Notes: generated by a model not told the origin, from the sequence alone. Numbered from the stretch's first letter, positions 35,135 through 47,639 are shown. The stretch: DNA of 64,000 nucleotides from Sipunculus nudus (GCA_026874595.1 CM049316.1:69425676-69489675), one strand, 5' to 3'. Program-made: numbers and translations.

Positions 35135-37589
35135 TCTTCTTTGTTTGTTTTTTTTTTCCTGTTTGCTTTACAGCCTCTAGGGTTAAGAATTTACCTTGTA
35201 AAGTTTGTTCAGATCTGTGGTTCAGATCACGATATTCGGCGTTCAGTGTGAGGACATGCAACAACCCCTACATGTTACGCATGATACAGTTGTCGTGACA
35301 CGGATTGTATATAAATTGTAACTTAATGTTCAGTGTGTATGAAAATATTGTCACATGCTCTAAAGAAAATTGTTACCTCAATCGGCCCTTGTTTATAGCC
35401 TGGCTTTGCATGTTGGGAAGGCTTAGGAGGGTCTATTCTCAGGCGACGTCATGAGGATCTAGGAGGGAAACACCATCTGCCCGGTTCTTATAGACAATTT
35501 GCGTAGGTCTCCTCTTATAAATGCAGTAGATGCACTACTTTCCCCATTGAAATTGTATATTATGCTATCGATTTTCTTACTTACCCTTATACACGTTTTA
35601 CATATACCACGTAAATATTGAAAAACGCTGAGGCATGTTACTCGGGGTATATTGTGATTTGCACGAGGGAAATTTACTTCAGTTGTTCACATGTACATGC
35701 TGATCCATAAACGATCTGAAACATTCGCAGTATGATATTTGTCAACTTAATCTGGTATGAACGATAAATATTTGTTCAAGGACGGAAGCTCAGGTGATCC
35801 GTATATAACATCGCTGCAGAAAACACCAGAAAAACATCTGGAGCAAACGTTGCTATTTATTGATAGTACTATATTGATTGACTAGTTTCAAATAAAAAAA
35901 AACGTTGTTCTGTCCACCAGATGGTTTGTGTCATTGCCTGGTATGTTTGTCTGAAACCATCGAGATAATAGGTAATATTTAAAAAGAGAAATACTTAATG
36001 CCTTGTTTTATAAGTAATAACATGTCAAATCCGTCCACATACATGTGGAACCACGAACTTTTAATTCATCAATGTAAAAGACTGAAACTCACGATGTTTA
36101 CTCCATTTTTTAAATCCATTGAGCATTCCTTTTGGGAATTGGGAATGTATTTTTTGCAGCAGAGTTGGCTATGAGGTTATGACGATCCGGCCGCGTTTAT
36201 GTATGTCGGAAGTTTGTTTGGCGAGTGTGCTTGGTTTTTACCCATATATTATTTTAAGTCTTCAATAAGTTTTAATGAGCTTTTTATTGTGACGGATTTA
36301 TAATACCCTATCTTCCCCCAGCCAAGTGTGTCCCGTTTTGTCTATTCACTTCTAATATCCCAACAATATATCCAAAAGTACCCTCCCAAAGTATTCAATG
36401 ATTTCTATCTTGACCCAGTTATCTTGACACTGGTCCTTAATACTGTATTTAGATCAATCAAAACTTTTAATGATTTTATAAATGACAGAAAACATTTGAT
36501 TTTTTAAGGATTCAGCGAGAATATGATGTCGCCAAGATGAGGTCTTTGTAATATAAATGACTAAAGCCGTCATGTTTCTGCAGTGACGTCATTATGATTG
36601 AAGTATGAAAGAGATGCGTTCACCTGCATGACCGCTATTCGTATTTTTTTAAATTTAAAAACAAATTTAATACATGTATTCGCTAGAAAGTGCGTAAAAT
36701 TTTAAAGCCATAGCTCACTTTCAGTTATATATGTGTGCGTGTCCGCGTATGGCTTATTACAAACCCATGTACTGAAGCCGCCTCTCACTATACATCATAA
36801 TTCTATATGTGATTTTATATATACGCGCTGGTTTGTGGCGTCGGGACAGAGAGGTCGTGTGTGAGCCCGCCTGAATCCATTGTTCCCCAAAACATTTCAT
36901 GGTATACTTGACCTACTTGGTTACCATGCGGACCACTCCACACCTTGGTGAAGAAAAAAAAACAATAATCCGATGAATCGTAAATTGCCCATAAAGGGCT
37001 TTCCCTGTCATCCTTTGAATGAACCCATGTGAAAGTCATAAATCATTTTTTTTCTTTGTTTGACATCCACGTGTAGTCTTATCTATGATCACAGGTTCCG
37101 CGGAAAGAGAGACTAAAGCCTCTTTAAGCCAATGTCCAAATGTTTGAAAAAAGTCAGTTTTATTCTGAATTTTTATATTTTTTTTATATTTTGGTACAGT
37201 TTTTCACTACCATGCCAGGAGAACCTGTTTCATAATGTGGCAGCGTTGAAGAATTGCTCCTTGATAAAGTAAAATGGTAAAGGCAACATCAATTTTGAAT
37301 CATGTCACCATCCGGAACCAAAAACACCCTACCCCTCTGGACAAAAAGACCTTTGTTAACTTCCTTTCCCTGAAAATATGTTACACAACATCATTTACTT
37401 TAATGTTTGTATGATGTTGTATTCATTTATTGTCATGGAAGCTGACTCAGTGTATTTTGATTCTTAACCTACATCCTGATGTGAACCACCACATGTTTGT
37501 CCATTTGGTCCGGTTTGCTAATCATCTTAATAAACAGTAGAGGTGCTTACTAGGGTCTATGGTTCACCAGTGTCTTTCCTGCAGTCTGG
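35135..37589. other. Intergenic, no gene recognised
   Basis: AT-rich with only short featureless frames. A cAMP-response-element palindrome TGACGTCA lies near 36585. A poly-T/AT stretch is present near 37170-37190. No repeat family could be named. Confidence 0.45.
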
Positions 37590-38410
37590 CGTTTATATAA
37601 CGTCACTGCTGCGGTACGTCTTTGGTTAACGAGGAAATCGCATTCGTAACTCCGACGTGGCGTAACACGCTTATTTTTGTTTTAATGTACGCTCTTTACA
37701 TAGCGCTTTACCCATAAGCCAGCTGCCTATTTCGTAAGCGCTGTTTGTTATGACCTTGTGTCCTGAATCTCTACACCAGAGGGGAGCACTGTATTTTGGT
37801 CCAATCAGATGAGACCCTGTGCTGGAAGACAAAACGGTTTGCCAGCCAAGCGAGGAATACACGAAGCCATTTTCTTGTGTATAGGTTATTTCAACCTGCA
37901 TTGATAACATGTTAAGTATAATTGGTGACATATAAGTCCAAGAAGGCTGGGTACACCTTAAAGTATGTATGTATATGAAATAAATGTAAATCCATGATGT
38001 ACACTTCACAATAATAATAAACTACTACAAACTATACTTTGCTAAAAGGGATAAAATATACGCGGAGTTTGAAAACACATGAAACCATGCAGTGTTGGTA
38101 TAACGCTACGTCCCTAGTCATCTGCGATCACTTCCGCATACGTAACACCGACTAAGCGTTACGTGTACACGATATTTTACGCTGAGGGCATGTAAAATAG
38201 CGTGTTAACAACCTCTGTTTTTCTTTCACCGATATGTTTGCAGAAATTTTAGAACAGTTTCTAATTATTGCATCTGCGGATGAATGGCAAATGAAAGCGC
38301 AGCGCAACAGCATAACATTTTACGTTACGTCGGCCTGACGTATCCGATTTCATCTTATCGCAAACGTAACGTTCACGTATCGCAGACAGAGCGTGGTATG
38401 TGCACCAAGC
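37590..38410. repeat. ACGTAAC-rich direct and inverted repeats, probable MITE(s)
   Basis: CpG-rich blocks stand out from the AT-rich surroundings. CGCATTCGTAACTCCGAC (about 37638) and CGCATACGTAACACCGAC (about 38135) are direct copies. TCTGCGATCACTT (about 38119) and the reverse complement of TCTGCGATACGTG (ending about 38385) face each other inversely, with further inverted ACGTAA/TTACGT pairs between them. This suggests an element of about 310 bp at 38095-38410 plus a fragment near 37640. The boundaries are uncertain. Confidence 0.4.
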
Positions 38411-38476
38411 TTTATTGCAAGGCACCTTCGCCATTCATATAAAGAGTATCAAGAAAGGCCAAGAATTATTCCTTAA

Positions 38477-38841
38477 AGGGGCCCAATCACCTAAAGAGCA
38501 TGTTGAATTAACACGAAAAATATTTTCATCCCTTTGATACACGTGTCAATCAGGAATGCCCTAACTGATTTGGCTCAGTAAACGTAATACATGTTCCCTC
38601 TGGCTGAAATACCGCGTGTTGCGGCTCACGATCGGACCTCCGGTCACGCGGCCTTGTTATGGTATACAGACACATGTGGACTGTGAATCAACACACAGAG
38701 CCATAACAAGGTGTAAAACAGCCGTATGCGAGGTACTGAGACTGTGTGCTGGGATGGTTTTGCTGGGAAATTTTTGTATAAAGCAAAATTGAACTTATAG
38801 TGTAAAAGAATAGGCATGATATTGCTCCTGATTATGTCCCT
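38477..38841. mobile_element. MITE with TTAA target duplications (piggyBac-like), second copy
   Basis: A 365-bp element flanked by TTAA at 38473-38476 and 38842-38845, with inverted ends AGGGGCCCAATC and GATTATGTCCCT. Its left end is the same as the reverse of the right end of the element at 7438-7719. Internally it has a hairpin pair, CCTTGTTATGG and CCATAACAAGG (about 38653 and 38700). No coding capacity. It lies about 40 bases upstream of the 3' splice site that precedes the first Ly6-like ATG. Confidence 0.75.
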
Positions 38842-38900
38842 TTAAAGAGATGACCAATAGCCAAGTACGTTTCCATGTTTTCTACAGGTGACGTATAAAC

Positions 38901-38967
38901 ATGGCCATTATGAAGCTGTTGGTTCTCCTTGTGCTTGTCGTTGCAGTTAACGCTAGTGGTCATATGG
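38901..38967 (+). CDS. Ly6-like gene 1, coding exon 1 (signal peptide)
   Basis: Encodes MAIMKLLVLLVLVVAVNASG and two more residues plus one base. The donor GTAAGT follows immediately. The ATG context AAACATGGCC closely resembles that of the second gene (TAACATGGCT). Confidence 0.8.
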
Positions 38968-40283
38968 GTAAGTTTTATTGTTTTTCTTGTGCATTCTTTT
39001 CTATTTGTATACATCTATTGTATTAGAAGTTGATTAACGAAATCTTAAATAATGTCAAAGTTAAATGATTTGACTCACCATTAAGCCTCCTCAATAGAAC
39101 TGAGAGGCTTATAGAAGTTTATTTCGAATCTCATATTTGGGTAAAAATATATTGTGGGTGGAACTGCTTAGGTTCCTATAGTGCAAGACCATCGATTTTA
39201 GTTTATCATTCGTATATGTTGTGTTTGCTCTAGAGCTCAAATATGGCTGATTTTCAAAAGCTAAATAATTGGCACAATATAAGTCCTAGGTCACACGTTT
39301 GTACGTGATATTTATTTTGACCTTGACCTTATTCCCAAGAGCGTTCACTCCCCAGTCCATTCCCATTTATCACTCAGTGGCTAACCTCGATGGCTTCCAA
39401 TGATCGCTTGGCGATTTTAGTAACGTAGTATTTGTCAGTTTATCTAAAAATTTACTTTTACTGCAGTTAGTGTATCAATTTACTCAAGATACAAATTAGT
39501 AACGGAATTGCGTGAAACCTATAGTTTACAACCCGGACTTATTAGAGAGTTTCCAAACGTGTAAATCCGCTGATGACGGGACTCTCTCAAGTGGCCTTAT
39601 CATGAACTCTATGTGACCTTACTCGCATATTCAATGTGAATAGTCAATCACCCGACAAGCGCACAAATTATATGAAATGTTTAAAAGTGCATGTGTCCGC
39701 ATGTTTTCTCGGGATATTTTTTTTTATACAAAGGAGATAGTATAAAAAATTCTAGGCCAAAAGTTGCAGGAGCTTTTCCGCCAACTGCCGAATGAAAAAA
39801 AAATGCCTTTCTTTGCACTGAATTCGTATTAAACAAATAATCTGATTTGGCAAAACACTTTACAAAGATCGCGATATATTCAATATCGCAGAACAGAGAT
39901 TTAGCAATTCCAGCTGATGACTTTTGCGCGGTCATTGTGTCTTATAAACATCTATCACTACCACAGACAAGGAAAGCCTTCTGTGTAGGTGCATTTTTGC
40001 GGCTCATTAGCATAATTTGGTCAAAGGGCCTTATGGGCTGTGGTGGTTAGATCAATTAGCCATGCAGGAAGTTTTCTCTTTATTTGAACACACACAGATA
40101 TAAATATATAGAGTGAAACCTGTAAGATAAAACGGGCGGAAAACAGTGGTTTTAATACCCATATTGACTTATTAAACAAGTCAGTTATAATCAGTGTGAA
40201 TGCTTTTGGTCCACTTAAGGGTGGCTCTACGAGACAGGTGGTCTTTCTGACAGATTGTTCTTTATTAATACTTCTATTTACAG

Positions 40284-40384
40284 ACTATGAGTGCTAAAGT
40301 TGCTCCTATCCAGATAATGAGGCCTGTGAGTACCCTAGCATGTCGCCAGATGTCAGCACCGTCGAATGTGACAAGAAATGTTAC
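40284..40384 (+). pseudogene. Ly6-like gene 1, coding exon 2 with TAA
   Basis: Follows the acceptor ATTTACAG. After the split codon the frame reads DYEC, stop, then SCSYPDNEACEYPS and on to ECDKKCY before the donor GTAGGT. It aligns with exon 2 of the second gene (CYSCTYPDTLEC and REQCY). The only disruption is the stop. Confidence 0.8.
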
Positions 40385-41370
40385 GTAGGTGTTTTGTGAC
40401 AGTTACACAGAGGCGTCAACACGGCAGATCCGATACTGATCCATTAGTCTAGACACAAACATTTCACAGTACAGATATATAATTTAACATACTTTATTAT
40501 AATTTATTAATATATAGTTTATCATGAATTAAAAGAGCTGATCATAATAAATGTTATCATGTTGATACATAGTTGATACATGGTATAATTTATCATGATT
40601 ATTATGATCTTTCATAAAAGAGTTTGTTTGTACTGGTCACACTGATGAATAAGGAATAAATAACAATTAGACAAAAAAAACAGGATATTTGTCTCTTAAT
40701 TTTGGAAAAATGAAAGTTGAAATAATTGATATATGGATGATCCTAACTTCAGTATATTAACGCTTCACTTAACATATATTTATAAACTATCATCAGTTAC
40801 AATGCCTAAAACTTCAAGAATCCACGTGATGCCAAAAATAATCGTTCCGCTATTTCTATACACTTATGGAAAAAAATAAAAGTAACCAATAAAATAAAAT
40901 TTCTTAGCAGGGAAAATTTTTAAATAGAAAAAGATCATACGAAAATAAACATATAACTAGTAAAATCTTATAAAGTTTTTAAATAATATATATGCGATAC
41001 GAATATAAATTATGTAAAAAAAATTAAATATAAACTAGAAAAGCTTTCAGAGAGCGCAAAACTCCGCCATGACTACTGTTTACCCGCATGTTGCCGCATT
41101 TTTTCTTATAATAAATTCCTAGTTCCAGATTGTGATCCGGATGACCCCTAAAATTTAATCAGTCGCTCCTTGTATCATTGCCGAGATATTCTGACAATTT
41201 AACCAAAATCCATTAAAATATTTTTTTAGTTATGTTTCTAACAGACAATCAAACTGACAAAAGACAAACAAATCAACCTCCTTGGCCCAAGTAATTATAG
41301 ACTTCTACAATGATTAAGTTAATGACGTCAGGATAGAGAATAAATACATATGGGTATACACTCTAAAAAA

Positions 41371-41535
41371 TGACGTTTCACAGATGTTTCACATGATGTT
41401 TAGCATGTTTTGTATGCAAACATGTTTCAATTTAAAACATGTTTCAAAACATGTTTCACCGGTTTTTTTTTTCAAAATTGGGTCCATTGAAACATCATGC
41501 TATGTCGTTACATGTGTGAAACATGTGTAACACAT
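41371..41535. repeat. Left array of AAACATGTTT palindromes
   Basis: Many copies of ACATGTTTC/GAAACATGT in both orientations; the 10-mer AAACATGTTT is its own complement. The block starts near TCACAGATGTTTCA (41378-41391), whose exact reverse complement occurs at 46442-46455 in the right-hand array. Probably one end of an inserted element. Confidence 0.6.
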
Positions 41536-41579
41536 GTTTAAGACGGGAAATTACATTTTAATTGTACATTTAACTGTGA

Positions 41580-42040
41580 ACTTAGGTCCAGGGTACCAAG
41601 GCTGGATGAATGTACATGGGTGTTGGTGGAATGGGGTTCAGGGTACCAAGATTGGATGTGTGCACATTTGTAGTGTTGGGGGAATAGGGTCCAGGGTACC
41701 AGTGCTTGGATGCATGCATATGGGTGGTGCTTGTGGAATAGGGTTCAGGATACCAAGTCTGAATGGTTGAAAACATGACTGGTGGAGGTACCAAGGCTGG
41801 TTGTGTGCACACGGTGTTGATGGAACTGGGTCTAGGGTATCAAGGTTGGATGTGTGTACATGGGTGTTGGTGGAATGGAGTCCAGGGTACCAAAGCTGGA
41901 TGTGTGTACATGGGTGTTGGTGGTGGGACTGCATTGGATACCTAGGCTGGTTGGGTAAATATTGGTGGTGGGATGGTTTCCACGGTACCAAGGTTGGATG
42001 TGGGTATATTGGTGGTAATGGTGGTATAGTGGTTCCAGTT
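41580..42040 (+). repeat. ~50-bp minisatellite (GGTACCAAGGCTGGATG unit)
   Basis: About nine copies of a 45-54 bp unit with GGGTACCAAGGCTGGATG, GTGTACATGGGTGTTGGTGG and GAATGGGGTCCA. The several open frames that cross it on both strands (for example 41534-41770 plus, 41638-41991 minus) are translations of the repeat and not genes. Confidence 0.92.
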
Positions 42041-45000
42041 TTCCCATGTTAGAGTGAATTAAGGGAGAGAGTGAATATTTAATTTAGTAATTATTGCTTC
42101 ACTTTATCCAATTTTATCTTATTTTTACACAAGTATGCAAATTTTTTCCTCTTGTATAATTTTTGGTAATAGTTGAAGTTTTCTAGTTGAACATATTTGC
42201 AGGTAATATATTTTTAATCCTCGATTAAATATAAAGTACATGCGATGTTTTATTTTGTTATTGTCAATGCCACTGAATTATTAAATGACAGATGCTTGCA
42301 ACATATTTTGCTAACCAGCAGCTTTAAATTCCTGAGGGGCTTTGATTCAATTGTTGTAAACATTCATATTATTCCATTTTAGTGGATATAACTTTTAGAG
42401 GCCTTATTCTTATATTTCATCATTATGTTACAAGGTGTGAAAAGTATTTTAATAGAATGTAAGAAGTGGACATTTTCATTTTATAAAAAAAACTCCATAT
42501 AAATAACTGTAATAAATTCTTCTTGGACTTGTGTCAGTATCTAGCTGATGTCAGTGCATTCCATGCAGCTGCATACATGTTTAAGAACTGTCAGCTGTGT
42601 TTCTGACAGTTAATACTATTTCATTCTTTTCTCCAAACTGACTATGGAAATAACTGATAGCTACTGATAAATTGCTACACCTTTTTATGAAAGATGTCAA
42701 AGAAGATTCATTTTGTACACAAGAGGGTACAGAACCAACACCTGTTTTATCATAGAAAATGGAGAACTGAGGTCAGGTGCTATATTGAGTGACTCCATAA
42801 AAATATGTTTAATTGAGAATGGTTCAGCATGGAACCCTCGTACCTACCCCGAGGAAGTTCCTCGCACTCTATTCTTAATATAACTAACCCAGCACAATGC
42901 ATGCAACTTCTCAACCCACTACAGGAAGAGTGTCTTGAAAATAAAGTGCCCAATAAGGACAAGTCAACTTCTTCCACAGTTTGTGGCTGCATTAAAATAA
43001 TTTTGTATTTGATTCTTTTGATACATCCTTAGTGTTCTACATATTTTCTAAGAAATCTTTTATGAATTTTTCACATATGTAAAATGTTTCACTCTTTTTT
43101 ATGGTAATTGGATTTTTCCAACTCTTAGAAATGTTTGATGAATCACTGTGAACATACAGCAGTTACTTAATCTTGTACAATCTGGCTGATTTATCATGTA
43201 TTTCATTATTTGTATGAGGCTTCATTTGCACCAAATTTGTATTTATGTTAAAGTTCCAAATGTGATGGTACAGGCTATATATGGCAAATGTGTAATTTGT
43301 ATTTAATTGCCATGATTGATTGCATAAATGTAACCTTGTAAAGCTTCAGGTATTTACAGATGGAGGCCTAGTTTTAGGATTCTAATTTTAAATTTATATT
43401 AAAATGATACCAACCAAGGATTCGGTATTATGAAAATATTAGGTGTTTAATTAGGGTCCTTTCAGTTTTGCTCTGATAGATTCTTTTGATACACTAATCA
43501 GAATAGCAGCTGATGTGCCTCTCAACTATGCTGAATTGCTGAGAAATCTTCAGTCATGGAAGACTTTTTTTATGCCAGCCTTTTCTGTATTTTATATTAA
43601 CCTTTTTGGCTGTAAAAAAATGGCTGTAGCCAAACTGTAGACTGAAGCCAGAAACACTGAAAGTAAATATATTGGCATGTCTGAATTATGTAAATGCTCA
43701 TTCATGATCTGAGATCAGTTTTGCTACCTTCTAAAACATATAAATATTATACAGTCAGTTTTATATAATTGCGATATTTGCAGTTGTTACACACAGTGCA
43801 TGCAAAAATTTATAGTATTGGGACATTAAATTTGCAGTTTTTTCATGCTAGTAAACCTGTTTTCTGCTTCAGGATGTGTTAGGTTAGATTGTAGAAAACT
43901 GTCCAACATAAAAAAAAAAATATCTAAAAGGAGTATACTTAATATAAAAAAATAACACTCGTAAAATATAATGCATGTTTCAAGTTTTCTTTTGGAAGAA
44001 GAAAGATATTTAATGTTAAGAAAAATTTGATACACTTATATGTTCTTATATCTATTAGAAAATTCAAGAGCAACTTTTTAAGAGGTTTTTATCAAATAAT
44101 TATTTAACTTTACAGTTTTAGCTCGCTGACTAAGACTCTTTGGCCTTTAAGTGTTTAGAATTAAATGCAAGCTGTAAATTTTCAGTTGTAAATTGTAATA
44201 GGTTAAAACTTATTTATTATATAATAAAGCTATGGGGGCAGTTACTTTCAGCCATTATTTAAATGTTTCGAATCTGTTTTCTCTTGAATTGTCAACTTAG
44301 TTAATTTTTTTTAATTAAATTAAATTTCTGAAATTAAATATTGAAATAAAACTTGCAAATTGGTGTATACATTATAGCATTTCATTTAGATCTCTTAAGC
44401 TGGGCATTACTGAGCATAACACTGGTGCTTGCAGTCAGGTACATTGAGTATACGTTCATAAAATTTCATTTTCAGCTAAACTGGCAATATGCTTAACCAG
44501 TTTTTAGAAATAATAATTAAGATTTTTCTTAATCCAATGGATTCTTTCATCACCAATTTTTTTTTCCTATTGTAATTATTAAATTAAATGTGTATTATTA
44601 TACTGTAGCTAACCTCCACTTTCTTCCTTATTGTATATTTAAAAGGTTTCACACAGTCCAAGTGGGTATTTATTACACGCATGTTACAGTCAGAATATGA
44701 AATCTTTAATTTTACAAATGTGTAAGCATGAGAAGCTCCAGCATCTTTCAGGTTGTCCATAAAATTGTAAATTTGACACCAAACACACCAAATGTGTAAG
44801 AAATACAACTCGGTAAAGCATATTATGTGTATATGTATATGCTGAACATTTTTTAAATATTAATAAAAAAATAAAATATTGCCTCATTTCTATTTACTAG
44901 GATTTTATACAAATTTTCTCTTTACCAATTCCAGCTGAGCGCCATGACCCACAAGTTCCTTGTTATTCATTGTGCAGCAGATCAGATTAGGTTTGCTTGG

Positions 45001-45849
45001 TTTAATTATTGTTGTAATTCATACTTAATAATATTTGTGCATACAGGTATCGGTAAGACAAAGTTGTAACAGTACTGGTACATTCAGTATTGATATGATA
45101 AATGAATACATGCAGACAACAGATATTTAAGTAGATTCTAAATAAACCTTATCGTATTGCTGTTAATGTGCGTGACTGCATCTATTGTAAAATAACACTT
45201 ACAGAAAACTGTGTATTTCAAATATAATATACATGGCCATTTCTGATAAAGGTCTGCACTATGTATTCCACATTTTATGCCAAGCATTTTTAAACTAACG
45301 AAGATTTTGTAGAAGCCATGAACTGCCATCAAACTATCAGCATTGCCCATTTTAAATATACTGATATATAAAATATTCTTATTTCATCTTTTGAGATAAG
45401 AGTTCCTGCTTTTTATAATTATATGGGACCAGTTATGAGTCTTAGACTTATACATGGTATTTTAAATCACTTTTAATATGTTTCTATACCCACAATAAGT
45501 AATTCTGTTTTTATATATATTTCTATTATTATGATAGATAAGGTTTCGTCTTCAGCACCTGGCTGTAATGTATTTGATCTGGGAAATTTAAGGAGGCAAT
45601 CAATTATTTAAGGTTCCTGGTAGCTTTATATTATAACCTATGATTGATAACCCATACCGGAAACGTTTCCTGTTCAGTGCATCCTCCAAATTAGAAAGCA
45701 TTGTCTAAGGAATAAATGTTATCTTTCCAGTAAATTTGTGAGTTGTTTCATCAGAAGCACCTCGTCAGGTTTTCATAATGGTTGCAGAGGACATAAAACG
45801 GCAAAGACAAATAACAAAGAACATTTTCTGTGACTTTAAATATTTTTCA
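42041..45849. other. AT-rich interior of a large intron insertion
   Basis: Lies between the two AAACATGTTT arrays in intron 2 of the first Ly6-like gene. No transposase, reverse transcriptase or other domain was recognised in either strand. The open frames are at most about 75 codons and featureless. It may be the body of a non-autonomous element or ordinary intron. Confidence 0.4.
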
Positions 45850-46530
45850 AAACATGTTTTATTTTGTAGACATTTTTGAGACATGATTAAAATGCTAATA
45901 TGCCTTCGATGGGCAAATGTATTTTTTTTCTAGGAAAACGAAACTTTCTTTTGAAACATATTTCATATAAAAACATAAAACACAGTGACATGTTTTACTC
46001 TAAGTTAAAACATGTTTCTTTGGAAAACACATGTTTCGAAAAATGGGACAACTACACGTTTTAGGCTGAACAGACGTTTTGAATAGTTACATGTTTTATT
46101 AAAGTGAAACATGTCTTAAAACATGTCTTATATGTGACATATTTCATATAAAGACATGTAACACTGAGACATGTTTAACTCTAAGTTTAAAACATGTTTC
46201 TTAGGAGAAAACATGTTTCGACAACTACATGTTTTAGGCTAAACAAACGTTTTAAATAGTTACATGTTTTATGAAAAAATGAGACATGTCTTAAGACATG
46301 TCATATATGCGACATGTTTCATATAAAAACATGTAACACAGAGACATGTTTTATCTTACTGTGCATGAAATTTTCTCTGTGTGTGAAACATGTTTTATAT
46401 ATAAACATGTTTCAAGAGGATTAAAAACATGTTTTCGCAGTTGAAACATCTGTGAGTCATGAAACATGCTGGAAACATGTTTCGAAAAATGGGACTAAAT
46501 GGTGTTTTAAATAGAAACCTGAAACATGTC
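45850..46530. repeat. Right array of AAACATGTTT palindromes
   Basis: More than twenty copies of the 7-10 bp core in both orientations. They are arranged as recurring groups with CATATAAAAACATGTAACAC, GACATGTTTTA and AAAACATGTTTCTTAGGA. The group spacing is about 170-180 bases (for example near 45965, 46145 and 46320), so it is also a loose tandem array. It ends about 160 bases before exon 3 of the Ly6-like gene. Confidence 0.75.
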
Positions 46531-46688
46531 CTCAGTTTTATATTTATTTCTGAATGACTCGTATTAAAATTAGATGTAGACTGATGTTTCTTTGTAAATC
46601 GATATCCCACCATGTGCATATTACCGCAAAAACATGGTTGAGGTTAAATATATATTGAAAAATGACCAACATTTAATGTTGTTTGCAG

Positions 46689-46904
46689 ACATTCAGAGGC
46701 GAGAGGGGAAACACCTCGGTGATTTTTAGAGGATGCGGAAACCCAATACCAGGCTTGAATTGTATAGAGGGCGCTTCTGAGTTCCAAGGTGCCACCTTTC
46801 AAGCCACATGTTGCCAGGGAGACCGTTGCAATGGCGTCGAGAGTCACGTAATCAGTCTGGCCATCCTGCTTTTCCTTGTCGTCGCAGCGAGATATTTCTA
46901 TTAA
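46689..46904 (+). CDS. Ly6-like gene 1, coding exon 3 (C-terminal half and GPI tail)
   Basis: Starts in phase 0 after TTTGCAG and reads TFRGERGNTSVIFRGCGN, a further Cys in GLNCIEG, then CCQGDRCNG, the hallmark end of an LU domain. A hydrophobic tail follows, LAILLFLVVAARYFY, and a TAA. The tail fits a GPI-attachment signal. Confidence 0.85.
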   Translation, partial: TFRGERGNTSVIFRGCGNPIPGLNCIEGASEFQGATFQATCCQGDRCNGVESHVISLAILLFLVVAARYFY

Positions 46905-47113
46905 CCTTTTTTCACATTTTTTATAAAAGCAATATTCAACATGGAAAACGTATAGTGTGCAACTATCATTAAAACATGCTTAAGTTTTAGCATGCTTTTA
47001 TGTGATAAAAAAAATCTTTCAACCTATTTACCAAACTTTCATAAGAGACGGCTTGAGAATATTTTTTTCCTGAATTCATCCATACAAAAATATTATGAAA
47101 ACGTTAACGTGCC

Positions 47114-47128
47114 AATAAAATCAATAAA
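47114..47128 (+). terminator. Two candidate polyadenylation signals
   Basis: AATAAA at 47114-47119 and 47123-47128, about 210 bases after the stop of the Ly6-like gene. A plausible 3' end for that transcript. Confidence 0.5.
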
Positions 47129-47565
47129 TCACTATTAACGTTTAAATCGATTGGTTGTTCTTAATGGATGCAATTACAGCACGGGAGTTTAAAATGTGTT
47201 TGCATGTTGCATGTGTGTGTGCATGGGCCTTCTTTAAAAATGAGAGAAGGGATAACACAACGTAACCCAACAGAAGAACCAACCCCCGCCCCCTCTCAAC
47301 CCCTCACTTATAAAGTCACGGTGGTTATGAACATTAAGTCCCGTGTCTTCTTGGACCAAAATAGTTAACGTTGAATCACAGTGAACGTTAATGTGTGAAA
47401 GGTTTTGTAGATTTGTTAGGTTGCCGGGAATACACTTATTAAACATGTTACACTCACTGGCTGCAACATCGGAAATACCGCTACCTCTCTTAAATTTGTT
47501 CGTAGTTTAATTTTCAAAGACAGAGCCAGGGCTCAGTGTTTTATTTTTTTATTTATTTTTTTTTT

Positions 47566-47581
47566 GGGGGGGGGGGGGGGG
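47566..47581. repeat. Poly-T/poly-G run
   Basis: A T-rich stretch turns into sixteen consecutive G residues. Low complexity and of uncertain length. Confidence 0.9.
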
Positions 47582-47639
47582 ATGGAGGTTACCCCCTCCA
47601 TTTTTAATGATTGCTCAACTAAGTGCAGAAAAAAAACCA

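Larger units (their letters stand above)
38901..46904 (+). pseudogene. Ly6/uPAR-like GPI-anchored protein gene with nonsense codon in exon 2
   Basis: Three coding exons: 38901-38967 (signal peptide, phase 1 end, GTAAGT donor), 40284-40384 (phase 0 end, GTAGGT donor) and 46689-46904 (after TTTGCAG). Together they encode a single LU (three-finger) domain. Exon 1 gives a hydrophobic leader MKLLVLLVLVVAVNASG. The ten Cys positions of the family are in place, ending in CCQGDRCNG and a hydrophobic C-terminal tail typical of GPI attachment. However, exon 2 has an in-frame TAA at 40295-40297 between the first two cysteines, where the related gene at 58 kb has Tyr in CYSC. As read, only about 25 residues would be made. 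Intron 2 is 6.3 kb and carries a large insertion. An upstream 3' splice site (TTTTCTACAG) 15 bases before the ATG indicates a 5'-UTR intron. All splice sites look intact, so the stop could be recent, allelic or an error. Confidence 0.8.

Noticed and set aside
41534-42052. Overlapping Gly/Trp-rich and Pro/His-rich frames on both strands
   Set aside because: They come from the ~50-bp minisatellite. No start context, signal peptide or conserved domain.
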